Position numbers and translations under genes: made by a program
Shown: positions 24,930 through 32,514 of the stretch, in pieces
Numbering within the stretch: the stretch's first letter is position 1
How the letters are laid out: the number at the start of each line of letters is the position of its first letter
Notes under the pieces: generated by a model
What the model was told of the DNA's origin: nothing
Seen by the model: only the letters and a program-made list of their open reading frames with translations
The model's database searches: none
Assembly (NCBI RefSeq): GCF_003034915.1
Contig: NZ_PZJX01000058.1
Span: 43,758 to 107,757, forward strand
Direction: 5' to 3'
Source of the DNA: Mesorhizobium helmanticense
GTDB taxonomy: Bacteria; Pseudomonadota; Alphaproteobacteria; Rhizobiales; Rhizobiaceae
Length of the DNA: 64,000 nt

Positions 24930-26252
24930 TTATCGGAAACGGTTCGGAGAAAAGGCGGAAAGATCAAGCGTGGGATTTTGCCTGAGAATGAGCTCGCGGA
25001 TCAAGCGCGCGGTGGCCGCCGCCTGGGTCAGGCCGAGATGGCCGTGCCCGAAGGCATAGACGATATTGCCGGCCGGCCGGGCGCGGCCGATCACCGGCAG
25101 CGAATCCGGTAGCGACGGCCGGAACCCCATCCATTCGCGGCCGCCCGAGGGATCGAGCCCCGGCAGGAAGTTTTGCGCCTTGCGCAGCAGTGCCTTCGAG
25201 CGGGCATAGTTGGACGGCCGCTCGATACCGCCGAGTTCGACGGCGCCGCCGACGCGCAGACCCGTTTCGAGCGGCGTGATGACGAAGCCATGCCCGGAGA
25301 AGATCAGCATCCGCTTCACGTCGAAGGCGCTCTTCGGCAACGTCGTGTTGTAGCCGCGCTCGGTCTCCAGCGGGATACGGTCGCCGAGATCTTTCGCCAG
25401 CAGATGCGACCATGCCCCGGCAGCGACGATCAGATGTCTTGCTTGTCTGGTGGTGCCATCGGCCAGCGTCAATGTCGCGCCATGCTGGCTCGCGTCGACA
25501 TGGTCGATTCGCGCTTTTTCGAAACGCGCGCCCTTGGTCTCGGCATAGGCCCAGACCGCCTTGCCCAGTAGCTTCGGATCGGCAACCGTCTTCCACCCCG
25601 GCACAAACGTGCCCTTGACGAAGCGCGGCGACAGGCCGGGCTGCAAGGCGGCGAGAGCATCGCCCTCGACATGGCTGAAGCCGATGTCGAAGCGCTTGCG
25701 CGCCGCCCAGCCCGGCAGCGACGCCTTGAACTCGGCCTCGCTCTCGTAAACTTCGAGCGACCCGTCCTCGCGCAGCATCCGTCGGGTGCCTGAACGATCG
25801 AGCAGCCCCATCCATTCCGCCTCGGCGAGCTTCATCATGCCGGCCTGGGCGGCGAGGCTCGCCTCGTATTTTTCCGATGCGCCGGCGCGCCAGAACCGGA
25901 TCAGCCAAGGCAAAAGCTTCGGCAGATAGGCCGGCGGTATGCTGAGCGGGCCGAGCGGGTCGGCGAGCCATTTCGGCAATTGCCTGATCATGCCCTTGTG
26001 GGCCAGCGGCAAGACATCGGAGAAGGCAAAGGCCGCGGCATTGCCGGAACTTGTTTCCTCGCAGATGCCCGTCCGATCGAAGATCGTGACATCTCGCCCC
26101 GCCTCGGCCAGATAGGCGGCGGCGCAAATACCGATGATGCCGCCTCCGACGATGGCGATGTCTATCCCTTCTGCCCGGTCACGGGGAGAAGGCGCCCGAA
26201 GGGCGGATGAGGGGCGGCGCCCCACTTCAGTCGACCTGGAATTTCCTTGCAC
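24930..26252 (-). CDS. FAD-dependent D-amino acid (probably D-hydroxyproline) dehydrogenase
   Basis: 440 residues. Expected to oxidise cis-4-hydroxy-D-proline to pyrroline-4-hydroxy-2-carboxylate. Seen: Rossmann motif IDIAIVGGGIIGICAAAYLAEAGRDV at residues 30-55, SGNAAAFAFSDV, and the C-terminal FAD motif GRARPAGNIVYAFGHGHLGLTQA. Odd: the first 29 residues (with GRRPSSALRAPSPRDRAEG) are encoded by a palindromic repeat, and only GTG starts (26252 or 26225) are available. Similar enzymes start within a few residues of the GxGxxG. Ten bases after the DapA-like gene stop. Confidence 0.87.
   Translation of the reverse strand: MQGNSRSTEVGRRPSSALRAPSPRDRAEGIDIAIVGGGIIGICAAAYLAEAGRDVTIFDRTGICEETSSGNAAAFAFSDVLPLAHKGMIRQLPKWLADPLGPLSIPPAYLPKLLPWLIRFWRAGASEKYEASLAAQAGMMKLAEAEWMGLLDRSGTRRMLREDGSLEVYESEAEFKASLPGWAARKRFDIGFSHVEGDALAALQPGLSPRFVKGTFVPGWKTVADPKLLGKAVWAYAETKGARFEKARIDHVDASQHGATLTLADGTTRQARHLIVAAGAWSHLLAKDLGDRIPLETERGYNTTLPKSAFDVKRMLIFSGHGFVITPLETGLRVGGAVELGGIERPSNYARSKALLRKAQNFLPGLDPSGGREWMGFRPSLPDSLPVIGRARPAGNIVYAFGHGHLGLTQAAATARLIRELILRQNPTLDLSAFSPNRFR
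26166..26224. repeat. Palindromic repeat element inside the 5' coding region
   Basis: CCTTCTGCCC and GGGGAGAAGG form one imperfect stem and GGCGCCC / GGGCG / GGCGGCGCCC another. The motifs GGGGAGAAGG and GGCGGATGAGGGG are those of a short repeat common in mesorhizobial intergenic DNA. Here it forms codons of the D-hydroxyproline dehydrogenase N-terminus. Confidence 0.55.
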
Positions 26253-26261
26253 GTGGGCAGC

Positions 26262-27155
26262 CTAGAACTGCGGCAGCTTCGGCCTTACCGCCAGCGCATC
26301 CCTCACGACCTTCTCGACCTCCTTGCGGCGCTCGCCCGACAGCGGCTGGCGCGGCATGCGCACGCGGTCGTTGGTATCGATGGCAAGAACCTCGGCGAGC
26401 TTGATGTTCTGCACCAGATAGGTCGACACGTCGAGGTCGAGCAGCGGCCGGAACCAGCGGTAGATGCTCAGCGCTTCCTCGCGGCGGCCCTGCTTCATCA
26501 GCTGGTAGATGGCGACGGTCTCGCGGGGGAATGCGGTGACCAAGCCGGCCACCCAGCCGATGGCGCCGACCGAGAGAGCCTCGAACGCCAGATTGTCGAC
26601 GCCGGTGAACAGGTCGTAGCGATCGCCGAAGCGGTTGATGATCTCGGTCGAGCGGCGGATGTCGTCGGAGGACTCCTTGATGGCGACGAAGCGCTTGTCC
26701 GAGGCCAGCTCCTCCATCTGGTCGACGGTGACGTCGACGCGGTAGGCAAGCCGGTTGGAATAGATCATGACGGGCAGGTCGCCTGCCTCGGCGACGGCAC
26801 GCAGCGCGGCAACCGTCTCCTGCGGATTGGTATGATAGATCGGGCTCGGGACCACCATGAGCCCGTTGGCGCCAGCCTTCGCCGCGCGGCACGCGATGCT
26901 TGCGGCCTCGCGGGTGCCGGCTTCGTTGACCGTCAGCAGAACCGGCTTCTTGCCGGCAACCTTCTGCGCGGTCTTCAGCACCTCGATCTTCTCGTCATGC
27001 GACAACATCGGCCCTTCGCCGAGCGAGCCGCAGACGATGATGCCGTCGCAGCCGGCCTCCATCTGCAAACCAAAGCAGCGCTCCATCTCTGCATGGTCGA
27101 GATGGTCATCCTCGGTGAACTTGGTCGTGACTGCGGGGAAAACTCCGGCCCACAT
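26262..27155 (-). CDS. DapA-superfamily lyase, probable 1-pyrroline-4-hydroxy-2-carboxylate deaminase
   Basis: 297 residues, class I aldolase fold. Probably converts pyrroline-hydroxycarboxylate to alpha-ketoglutarate semialdehyde plus ammonia. Seen: GCDGIIVCGSLGEGPMLSHDEK (the GSxGE phosphate/carboxylate loop), PVMIYSNRLAYRVDVT (Tyr), and the Schiff-base Lys in RFVAIKESSDDIRR. A biosynthetic DHDPS role is unlikely given the epimerase and dehydrogenase next door. ATG at 27155 has AGGAG; first gene of the minus-strand operon, divergent from the GntR gene. Confidence 0.85.
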   Translation of the reverse strand: MWAGVFPAVTTKFTEDDHLDHAEMERCFGLQMEAGCDGIIVCGSLGEGPMLSHDEKIEVLKTAQKVAGKKPVLLTVNEAGTREAASIACRAAKAGANGLMVVPSPIYHTNPQETVAALRAVAEAGDLPVMIYSNRLAYRVDVTVDQMEELASDKRFVAIKESSDDIRRSTEIINRFGDRYDLFTGVDNLAFEALSVGAIGWVAGLVTAFPRETVAIYQLMKQGRREEALSIYRWFRPLLDLDVSTYLVQNIKLAEVLAIDTNDRVRMPRQPLSGERRKEVEKVVRDALAVRPKLPQF

Positions 27156-27170
27156 GGCGCTTGCTCCTTC

Positions 27171-27246
27171 TGATATATCAGTCGTATATTTGTTAGGAAA
27201 ACCCCTGTCAACACGGAATCTGCTATGATATATGCAAAATATATCA
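27171..27246. promoter_or_regulatory. GntR operator sites of the hydroxyproline cluster
   Basis: Perfect palindrome TGATATATCA at 27171-27180, just before the DapA-like gene, and a dyad TGATATAT (27226-27233) with ATATATCA (27239-27246), just before the GntR gene's AGGAGG. A related AGATATATCT lies inside the GntR gene at 27270-27279. The shared element placed at both starts is what an autoregulating GntR repressor needs. Confidence 0.65.
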
Positions 27247-27255
27247 GGAGGCACG

Positions 27256-27915
27256 ATGGCCCTGTTGGAAGATATATCTCGTTCCGAGCCGGTGGCAGTA
27301 AAGGCCTACCGCGTGCTCGAGCACATGATCGTCACGCTCGAACTGGCACCTTCGAGCTTCGTCACCGAAGGTGCGCTGATCGACAGACTCGGGCTCGGCC
27401 GCACGCCGGTGCGCGAGGCGATCCAGCGGCTTGCCTGGGAGGGGCTGCTCGACGTCCGTCCGCGCGCCGGCATCGCCATCGCACCGCTTCATCCCGGCGA
27501 CTGGCTGCGCGTTCTCGATACGCGGCGGGGCGTCGAGGTGGTTCTGGCCCGCTCTGCCGCCCGCTTCGTCACCCGCGAGGCCGCCGACCTGTTTCACGAC
27601 GCAGCGCTCGCCATGCAGAAGGCGGTCATTTCAGGCAATGTGCTGGCCTTCCTCCAGGCCGACAAGGCGCTCGACGAAGCATTGGCGCTGGCTGCCGACA
27701 ACCCCTTCGCCGCACGGCTGGCAGCGCCCTTGCAGACCCACAGCCGCCGCTTCTGGTTCCGCTACAAGGCCGACACCGGGCTCGCCGAATCGGCCGAGCA
27801 TCACGTCGCGCTGATCCGCTCGATCCTCGCCGGCGACGAGGAGACCGCCGCCAAGGACGCCAAGCGCCTGATGGCGCTGCTGCGCGGCCATGCCGAAGCT
27901 GCCGCCACGCGCTAG
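27256..27915 (+). CDS. GntR family (FCD) transcriptional regulator
   Basis: 219 residues. Winged helix at residues 12-70 (AYRVLEHMIVTLELAPSSFVTEGALIDRLGLGRTPVREAIQRLAWEGLL) and a C-terminal FCD all-helical effector domain (DTRRGVEVVLARSAARFVTREA; EHHVALIRSILAGDEETAAKDAKRLM with metal-binding His). AGGAGG precedes the ATG at 27256. It diverges from the hydroxyproline operon and probably represses it until hydroxyproline or an intermediate is present. Confidence 0.92.
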   Translation: MALLEDISRSEPVAVKAYRVLEHMIVTLELAPSSFVTEGALIDRLGLGRTPVREAIQRLAWEGLLDVRPRAGIAIAPLHPGDWLRVLDTRRGVEVVLARSAARFVTREAADLFHDAALAMQKAVISGNVLAFLQADKALDEALALAADNPFAARLAAPLQTHSRRFWFRYKADTGLAESAEHHVALIRSILAGDEETAAKDAKRLMALLRGHAEAAATR

Positions 27916-27916
27916 T

Positions 27917-28306
27917 TTACGACCCGAGCGGGCCTTCTGCCGGCTCCTTCTGCGCCGCCCATTTCAGCAAGGCGTCGAGCGCCGGGCACAGCGCCTGGCC
28001 CCAGTCGGTCAGACAATACTCGACCTTCGGCGGCACTTGGTGATGCACGATGCGACGGACAATCCCATCGGCCTCCATCTGTCTCAGCTGCTGGATCAGC
28101 ATCTTCTGCGAAATTGCCGGGATCGCCCGTTCGAGATCGGAAAAGCGCAGCACCTTGCCGCCGAAGAGATGGAACAGGATCACCAGCTTCCAGCGGCCTT
28201 CGAGAATGCGCAGCACATTCTCGACGCCACTCGCCGCCGACGAGGGCGTCAACGTTTCACCCTTACCTTCAGGTAAGTACCTAACTTTTTCGTCGGTTCT
28301 TGTCAT
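27917..28306 (-). CDS. HxlR family transcriptional regulator
   Basis: About 129 residues. Winged helix of the HxlR/DUF24 group: ENVLRILEGRWKLVILFHLFGGKVLRFSDLERAIPAISQKMLIQQLRQMEADGIVRRIVHHQVPPKVEYCLTDWGQALCPAL. HxlR proteins sense aldehydes, quinones or redox stress. It diverges from a SnoaL-like/SDR pair it most likely regulates. The start is uncertain (ATG at 28306 or 28324; neither has a good ribosome-binding site). Its 5' codons contain operator-like dyads. Confidence 0.87.
   Translation of the reverse strand: MTRTDEKVRYLPEGKGETLTPSSAASGVENVLRILEGRWKLVILFHLFGGKVLRFSDLERAIPAISQKMLIQQLRQMEADGIVRRIVHHQVPPKVEYCLTDWGQALCPALDALLKWAAQKEPAEGPLGS
28262..28282. promoter_or_regulatory. Possible HxlR operator
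   Basis: Two overlapping dyads: CTTACC (28262-28267) with GGTAAG (28272-28277), and AGGTA (28271-28275) with TACCT (28278-28282). They sit at the start of the HxlR gene, within its predicted first codons, about 115 bases from the divergent SnoaL-like gene. Confidence 0.4.
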
Positions 28307-28394
28307 TCGTACAGCATATCTCATTTTAGGCACCGGACAAGCCGCGGACATCGAGCCGACGGCAGGAACTGGAACTGGAACCGGAGACGAAACC

Positions 28395-28724
28395 ATGACC
28401 GTAAAACTTCCCCAGCCGCTGGCGGATTATTTTGCAGCCAAGAACCGGCACGACATTGACGGAATGCTTATCCCCTTCTCATCGGAAGCGGCGGTTCGGG
28501 ATGAAGGCGAGACCCATCAGGGTTCGGCTGCCATCCGCCGCTGGATGGAAGCAACGACAGCCAAATACCAGGTGACAGTTAAAGTCGCCGACGCGACGGT
28601 CAGCGGCGCTGCATGGCGGGTCGCCGGCATCGTCTCGGGCAATTTCCCGGGCAGCCCTGCAACGCTCCACTACAACTTCACGCTGGCCAATGACCGGATC
28701 ACGCGGCTGGAGATCGGCGCATGA
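28395..28724 (+). CDS. SnoaL/NTF2-like domain protein
   Basis: 109 residues, one cone-shaped NTF2-like fold: LPQPLADYFAAKNRHDIDGMLIPFSSEAAVRDEGETHQGSAAIRRWMEATTAKYQ. The DEGETHQG segment is typical of small SnoaL-like proteins of unknown substrate. GGAG precedes the ATG; the stop overlaps the SDR start (ATGA), so the two are translated together. Function presumably supports the SDR. Confidence 0.83.
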   Translation: MTVKLPQPLADYFAAKNRHDIDGMLIPFSSEAAVRDEGETHQGSAAIRRWMEATTAKYQVTVKVADATVSGAAWRVAGIVSGNFPGSPATLHYNFTLANDRITRLEIGA

Positions 28725-29521
28725 CCGTTCGCCAGAAATTTCCGGGCGCCGAGCAGGAGTTCGCCGGTAAGCGCGTTCTCGTCACCGGCGGTACCAAGGG
28801 TACCGGCGAGGCCATCGTCCAACGGCTTTCGGCGTCGGGCGCGCTGGTTGTTACGACAGCTCGCTCGGCAACCGGGGCGCTTTCGCCGAAGCTGTTCGTG
28901 CGGGCTGATATGAACACTCTGGCGGGCGCCGAACAGGTCGCGGCAGCTGTCATGGACCGTTTCGGCGGCGTCGACATCATCGTCCATAGCGTTGGCGGAT
29001 CGAAGAGCCCGGGCGGAGGCTTTGCCGCGTTGACCGAGGAAATCTGGCAGGACGAACTCGGCCTCAATCTGCTGGCGGCGGTGCGGCTCGATCGCCTGTT
29101 GGTCCCCAACATGATCGCGAGCGGCTCCGGGGCGATCGTGCACATCTCGTCGATACAACGCCGGCTGCCGCTGCACGAATCGACGACCGCCTATGCGGCG
29201 GCCAAGGCGGCGCTTTCGGCCTACAGCAAGGCATTGTCCAAGGAACTTGGTCCGAAAGGCATCCGGGTGAACACGGTGGCCCCGGGCTGGATCAATACCA
29301 CGGCGTCGGAGGCCATGGTGAAAAGGTTGGCGGACCATTCCGGTTCGGATGAGGAAACCGCCCGCCAGGACATCATGAAGGCCCTCGGCGGCATTCCGAT
29401 CGGCCGGCCGGCATGGCCGCAAGAGGTCGCCGAACTGGTCGCCTTCCTCGTTTCGGACCGTGCATCCGCGATCCATGGCGCCGAATACGTTATCGACGGC
29501 GGGACGATCCCGACTGTCTGA
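28721..29521 (+). CDS. SDR family oxidoreductase
   Basis: 266 residues, classical short-chain dehydrogenase. Seen: cofactor motif VLVTGGTKGTGEAIV (TGxxxGxG), a shortened NxAG-equivalent IIVHSVGGSKS, catalytic Ser in VHISSIQRR and YxxxK in TAYAAAKAALSAYSK, plus C-terminal GAEYVIDGGTIPTV. In family terms it uses NAD(P)H; the lack of an acidic residue after strand 2 slightly favours NADPH. Substrate unknown. Operon with SnoaL-like protein under HxlR, ending at a bidirectional terminator. Confidence 0.92.
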   Translation: MTVRQKFPGAEQEFAGKRVLVTGGTKGTGEAIVQRLSASGALVVTTARSATGALSPKLFVRADMNTLAGAEQVAAAVMDRFGGVDIIVHSVGGSKSPGGGFAALTEEIWQDELGLNLLAAVRLDRLLVPNMIASGSGAIVHISSIQRRLPLHESTTAYAAAKAALSAYSKALSKELGPKGIRVNTVAPGWINTTASEAMVKRLADHSGSDEETARQDIMKALGGIPIGRPAWPQEVAELVAFLVSDRASAIHGAEYVIDGGTIPTV

Positions 29522-29542
29522 CCAGGCGGAACGGCCAAAAGA

Positions 29543-29565
29543 AAAGGCGGGATGAGCCCGCCTTT
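29543..29565. terminator. Bidirectional terminator between SDR and mmsA
   Basis: Stem AAAGGCGGG / CCCGCCTTT with loop ATGAG. A-rich on the left and T on the right, so it can serve both convergent genes. Confidence 0.75.
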
Positions 29566-29588
29566 CCCAGTATTCATATGTTTCCCGG

Positions 29589-31085
29589 CTAATTCATCGT
29601 CGGGATGACGAATTCGGCGCCGTCCTTGACGCCGGACGGCCAGCGCGAAGTCACCGTCTTGGTCTTGGTGTAGAAGCGGAAGGCATCCGGGCCGTGCTGG
29701 TTGAGGTCGCCGAAGGAAGACGCCTTCCAGCCGCCGAAGGTGTAATAAGCGATCGGCACCGGGATCGGCACGTTGACGCCGACCATGCCGACCTGCACCC
29801 TTGAGGCGAAGTCTCGCGCCGCATCGCCGTCGCGGGTGAAGATGGCGACGCCATTACCCATCTCATGGTCGTTGGCGAGCTTGATGGCGTTCTCATAGGT
29901 CGGCGCGCGCACCACCGAGAGCACCGGCCCGAAGATCTCTTCCTTGTAGATGCGCATGTCTGATGTCACGTTGTCGAACAGGCAGCCGCCCATGTAGTAG
30001 CCCTTCTCGTAGCCCTGCATGGAGAAGCCGCGGCCGTCGACCACCAGCTTGGCGCCTTCCCTAACGCCGGTGTCGACATAGCCCTTGACCCGTTCCAGCG
30101 CCTGCGCCGTCACCAGCGGACCGAAATCGGCCGAGGAATCGGTCGAAGGACCGACCTTCAGGCTTTCGACGCGCGGGATCAGCTTTTCCATCAGCCGGTT
30201 GGCGGTGTCGTTGCCGACCGGGACAGCCACCGAGATCGCCATGCAGCGCTCGCCGGCCGAGCCGTAGCCGGCGCCGATAAGCGCGTCGACGGTCTGGTCC
30301 ATGTCGGCGTCGGGCATGATGATCATGTGGTTCTTGGCGCCGCCGAAGCACTGCACGCGCTTGCCCGATGCGGTGCCGCGCGAATAGATGTAGTGGGCGA
30401 TCGGCGTCGAGCCGACAAAGCCGATGGCCTTGATGTCGGGATCATCGAGGATGGCGTCGACCACCTCCTTGTCGCCGTTGACGACATTGAGGATGCCCGC
30501 CGGCAGGCCGGCCTCGATGAACAGTTCGGCAATGCGCATCGGCACGCCCGGATCGCGCTCGGAAGGCTTCAGGATGAAGGCATTGCCGCAGGCGATCGCG
30601 GGCGCGATCTTCCACAGCGGGATCATCGCCGGGAAATTGAACGGCGTGATGCCGGCGACGACGCCGAGCGGCTGGCGCATCGAATAGACGTCGATGCCTG
30701 GGCCGGCGCCGTCGGTGAATTCGCCCTTCATCATATGCGGCGCGCCGATGCAGACCTCGACCACTTCGAGGCCACGCTGGATGTCGCCCTTGGCGTCGGC
30801 GATGGTCTTGCCGTGTTCGCGCGCCAGGATGTCGGCCAGTTCGTCATAGTCCCTGGCGACCAGTTCGAGGAACTTCATCAGCACGCGCACGCGCCGCTGC
30901 GGATTGGTCGCCGCCCAGCCGGGCTGCGCCGCCTTGGCGTTTTCCACCGCCGCGCGCAGCTCCGCCTGCGACGCCAGCGCCACCGTGCCGCGCACCGAGC
31001 CGTCCATCGGCTGCATGACGTCCTGCTTGCGGCCGCTGGTTCCGGCGACACGCTTGCCGCCGATGAAATGACCGTATTCGATCAT
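29589..31085 (-). CDS. mmsA: CoA-acylating methylmalonate-semialdehyde dehydrogenase
   Basis: 498 residues, ALDH superfamily. Converts methylmalonate semialdehyde (valine, thymine, myo-inositol breakdown) or malonate semialdehyde to propionyl- or acetyl-CoA. Seen: PFNFPAMIPLWKIAPAIACGNAFILKPSE, FVGSTPIAHYIYSRG, QCFGGAKNHMIIMPDAD (the MmsA-type GGAKNH in place of the usual ELGGK) and catalytic Cys in GSAGERCMAIS. Single gene, divergent from a LysR regulator across a region with an operator-like palindrome. Confidence 0.96.
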   Translation of the reverse strand: MIEYGHFIGGKRVAGTSGRKQDVMQPMDGSVRGTVALASQAELRAAVENAKAAQPGWAATNPQRRVRVLMKFLELVARDYDELADILAREHGKTIADAKGDIQRGLEVVEVCIGAPHMMKGEFTDGAGPGIDVYSMRQPLGVVAGITPFNFPAMIPLWKIAPAIACGNAFILKPSERDPGVPMRIAELFIEAGLPAGILNVVNGDKEVVDAILDDPDIKAIGFVGSTPIAHYIYSRGTASGKRVQCFGGAKNHMIIMPDADMDQTVDALIGAGYGSAGERCMAISVAVPVGNDTANRLMEKLIPRVESLKVGPSTDSSADFGPLVTAQALERVKGYVDTGVREGAKLVVDGRGFSMQGYEKGYYMGGCLFDNVTSDMRIYKEEIFGPVLSVVRAPTYENAIKLANDHEMGNGVAIFTRDGDAARDFASRVQVGMVGVNVPIPVPIAYYTFGGWKASSFGDLNQHGPDAFRFYTKTKTVTSRWPSGVKDGAEFVIPTMN

Positions 31086-31205
31086 GGTTTCTCTCCCTGG
31101 ATTTGTGATGGGTCATTGTCCGCCTTTGCGCGGCCGATGGCAACGCGAGGGAGAACGCAACCGTTGTGCGAGAAATAGATAGCGATTGACGGCTGCGCAT
31201 CAATT

Positions 31206-31220
31206 CTCGCAAATTGCGAG
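31206..31220. promoter_or_regulatory. LysR-type operator candidate
   Basis: Perfect seven-base inverted repeat CTCGCAA / TTGCGAG around one A; contains the T-N11-A of LysR boxes (T at 31207, A at 31219). A related half-site TTGTGCGAGAA lies closer to mmsA near 31163-31173. Located in the mmsA-lysR divergent region. Confidence 0.5.
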
Positions 31221-31265
31221 GTATAATTGCAGATATATGGATTGAGAGATTGAGTTCCTTCACCG

Positions 31266-31419
31266 CCCCCCTGTGTCCTGCCGGACATCTCCCCCTCAAG
31301 GGGGGAGATTGGCTGTCACGCCCGCCTTCGCAAATCTTCACCCCAGCAAGAGAACCGCCTGCGGCGGAGCTGCCAATCTCCCCCCTCGAGGGGGAGATGT
31401 CCGGCAGGACAGAGGGGGG
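31266..31419. repeat. RIME-type palindromic repeat, copy 1
   Basis: Two inverted arms of about 45 bases (CCCCCCTGTGTCCTGCCGGA... and ...TCCGGCAGGACAGAGGGGGG), each containing internal CTCCCCC/GGGGGAG, around a variable centre. It matches the Rhizobium intergenic mosaic element type. A second copy is at 50821-50974. It lies between the LysR operator and the lysR start. Confidence 0.8.
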
Positions 31420-31463
31420 CGCCGTAGAGCGCTGCCGTAATCCTCGTCATAGGGACCATCCCC

Positions 31464-32345
31464 ATGAACTGGGATGACGTCCGCATTTTTCTCGCCGTGG
31501 CGCGTGCCGGCCAGATCCTCGGCGCGGCGCGGCGACTGGAGCTCAACCACGCCACCGTCTCGCGCCGCATCGCTGCGCTCGAGGAGGCGCTGAGGACAAA
31601 ACTCTTTCGCCGGCTTACCACCGGCAGTGAGCTGACGCCGGCGGGCGAACGCTTCCTCGAAATCGCCGAGCGCATGGAGGGCGACATGATCGCCGCGCGC
31701 TCCACGGTTGCCGGCGAAGGCGACGATGTCTCCGGCACCGTGCGCATCGGCGCGCCGGACGGTTTCGGCGTCGCCTTCCTGGCCAGGCGTCTCGGCGCGC
31801 TGACGGCCCTGCACCGCGAACTCACCATCCAGCTGGTGCCGGTGCCGCGCTCGTTCTCGCTGTCCAGGCGCGAAGCCGACATCGCCATTACCGTCGAGCG
31901 GCCGACGGAAGGCAGGCTGGTGGCCGGAAAGCTGGTCGACTACACGCTCGGTCTGTTCGCGTCACGCGCCTATGCCGAGGCGCACGGCTTGCCGCGGACG
32001 CCTGCCGAACTCGGCCAGCACACGCTGATCGGCTATGTGCCGGACCTCATCGTCAGCCCCTCGCTCGACTATGCGGCCGAGTTCAGCGCCGAATGGCGCA
32101 CCAGCTTCGCCATTTCCTCCGCGCTCGGACAGGCCGAAGCGGTGCGTTCCGGCGCCGGCATCGGCATCCTGCACACCTTCGTCGCCCGCTCCATGCCGGA
32201 ACTGGTGCCCGTCGACATCGTCGCGCCCATCCGCCGCGCCTACTGGCTGGTCTATCACGAATCGGTGAGGCCGCTGCGCCGCGTGCAAATCGTCGCCAGC
32301 TTCATCACCAAGGCAGTGGAAAAGGAACGGGGATTGTTCGCGTGA
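31464..32345 (+). CDS. LysR family transcriptional regulator
   Basis: 293 residues. N-terminal winged helix (MNWDDVRIFLAVARAGQILGAARRLELNHATVSRRIAALEEAL) and a C-terminal periplasmic-binding-like effector domain (SGTVRIGAPDGFGVAFLARRLGALTALHRELTIQLV). Divergent from mmsA, which it probably controls together with itself. Its stop codon overlaps the left end of a GATGCATGTCG repeat. Confidence 0.92.
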   Translation: MNWDDVRIFLAVARAGQILGAARRLELNHATVSRRIAALEEALRTKLFRRLTTGSELTPAGERFLEIAERMEGDMIAARSTVAGEGDDVSGTVRIGAPDGFGVAFLARRLGALTALHRELTIQLVPVPRSFSLSRREADIAITVERPTEGRLVAGKLVDYTLGLFASRAYAEAHGLPRTPAELGQHTLIGYVPDLIVSPSLDYAAEFSAEWRTSFAISSALGQAEAVRSGAGIGILHTFVARSMPELVPVDIVAPIRRAYWLVYHESVRPLRRVQIVASFITKAVEKERGLFA

Positions 32346-32394
32346 TGCATGTCGCCCAAAAAGTGGGAACCGGTTTGAGACAACGACATGCATC
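32344..32394. repeat. GATGCATGTCG palindromic repeat, copy 1
   Basis: GATGCATGTCG at 32344-32354 and its exact reverse complement CGACATGCATC at 32384-32394, with a 29-base centre. Related copies at 39002-39048 and 45588-45663. All lie between genes. Confidence 0.7.
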
Positions 32395-32514
32395 AAGCAA
32401 CCGCGCCTTTTCCTCGCCATAAAGTCGGCGAGTGTGGCGATGCGCTGTTGCCGACGTCTTGTTGTGCCGCCGCGCCGGACAGGGCATTTCTGGGGAAAGT
32501 TGGCGCGGGTAGAC

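Noticed and set aside
26262..27155. Biosynthetic dihydrodipicolinate synthase (dapA)
   Set aside because: Neighbouring epimerase, D-amino acid dehydrogenase and GntR regulator point to hydroxyproline catabolism.
29589..31085. Alpha-ketoglutarate semialdehyde dehydrogenase
   Set aside because: GGAKNH and the full MmsA layout mark the CoA-acylating family; it has its own LysR.
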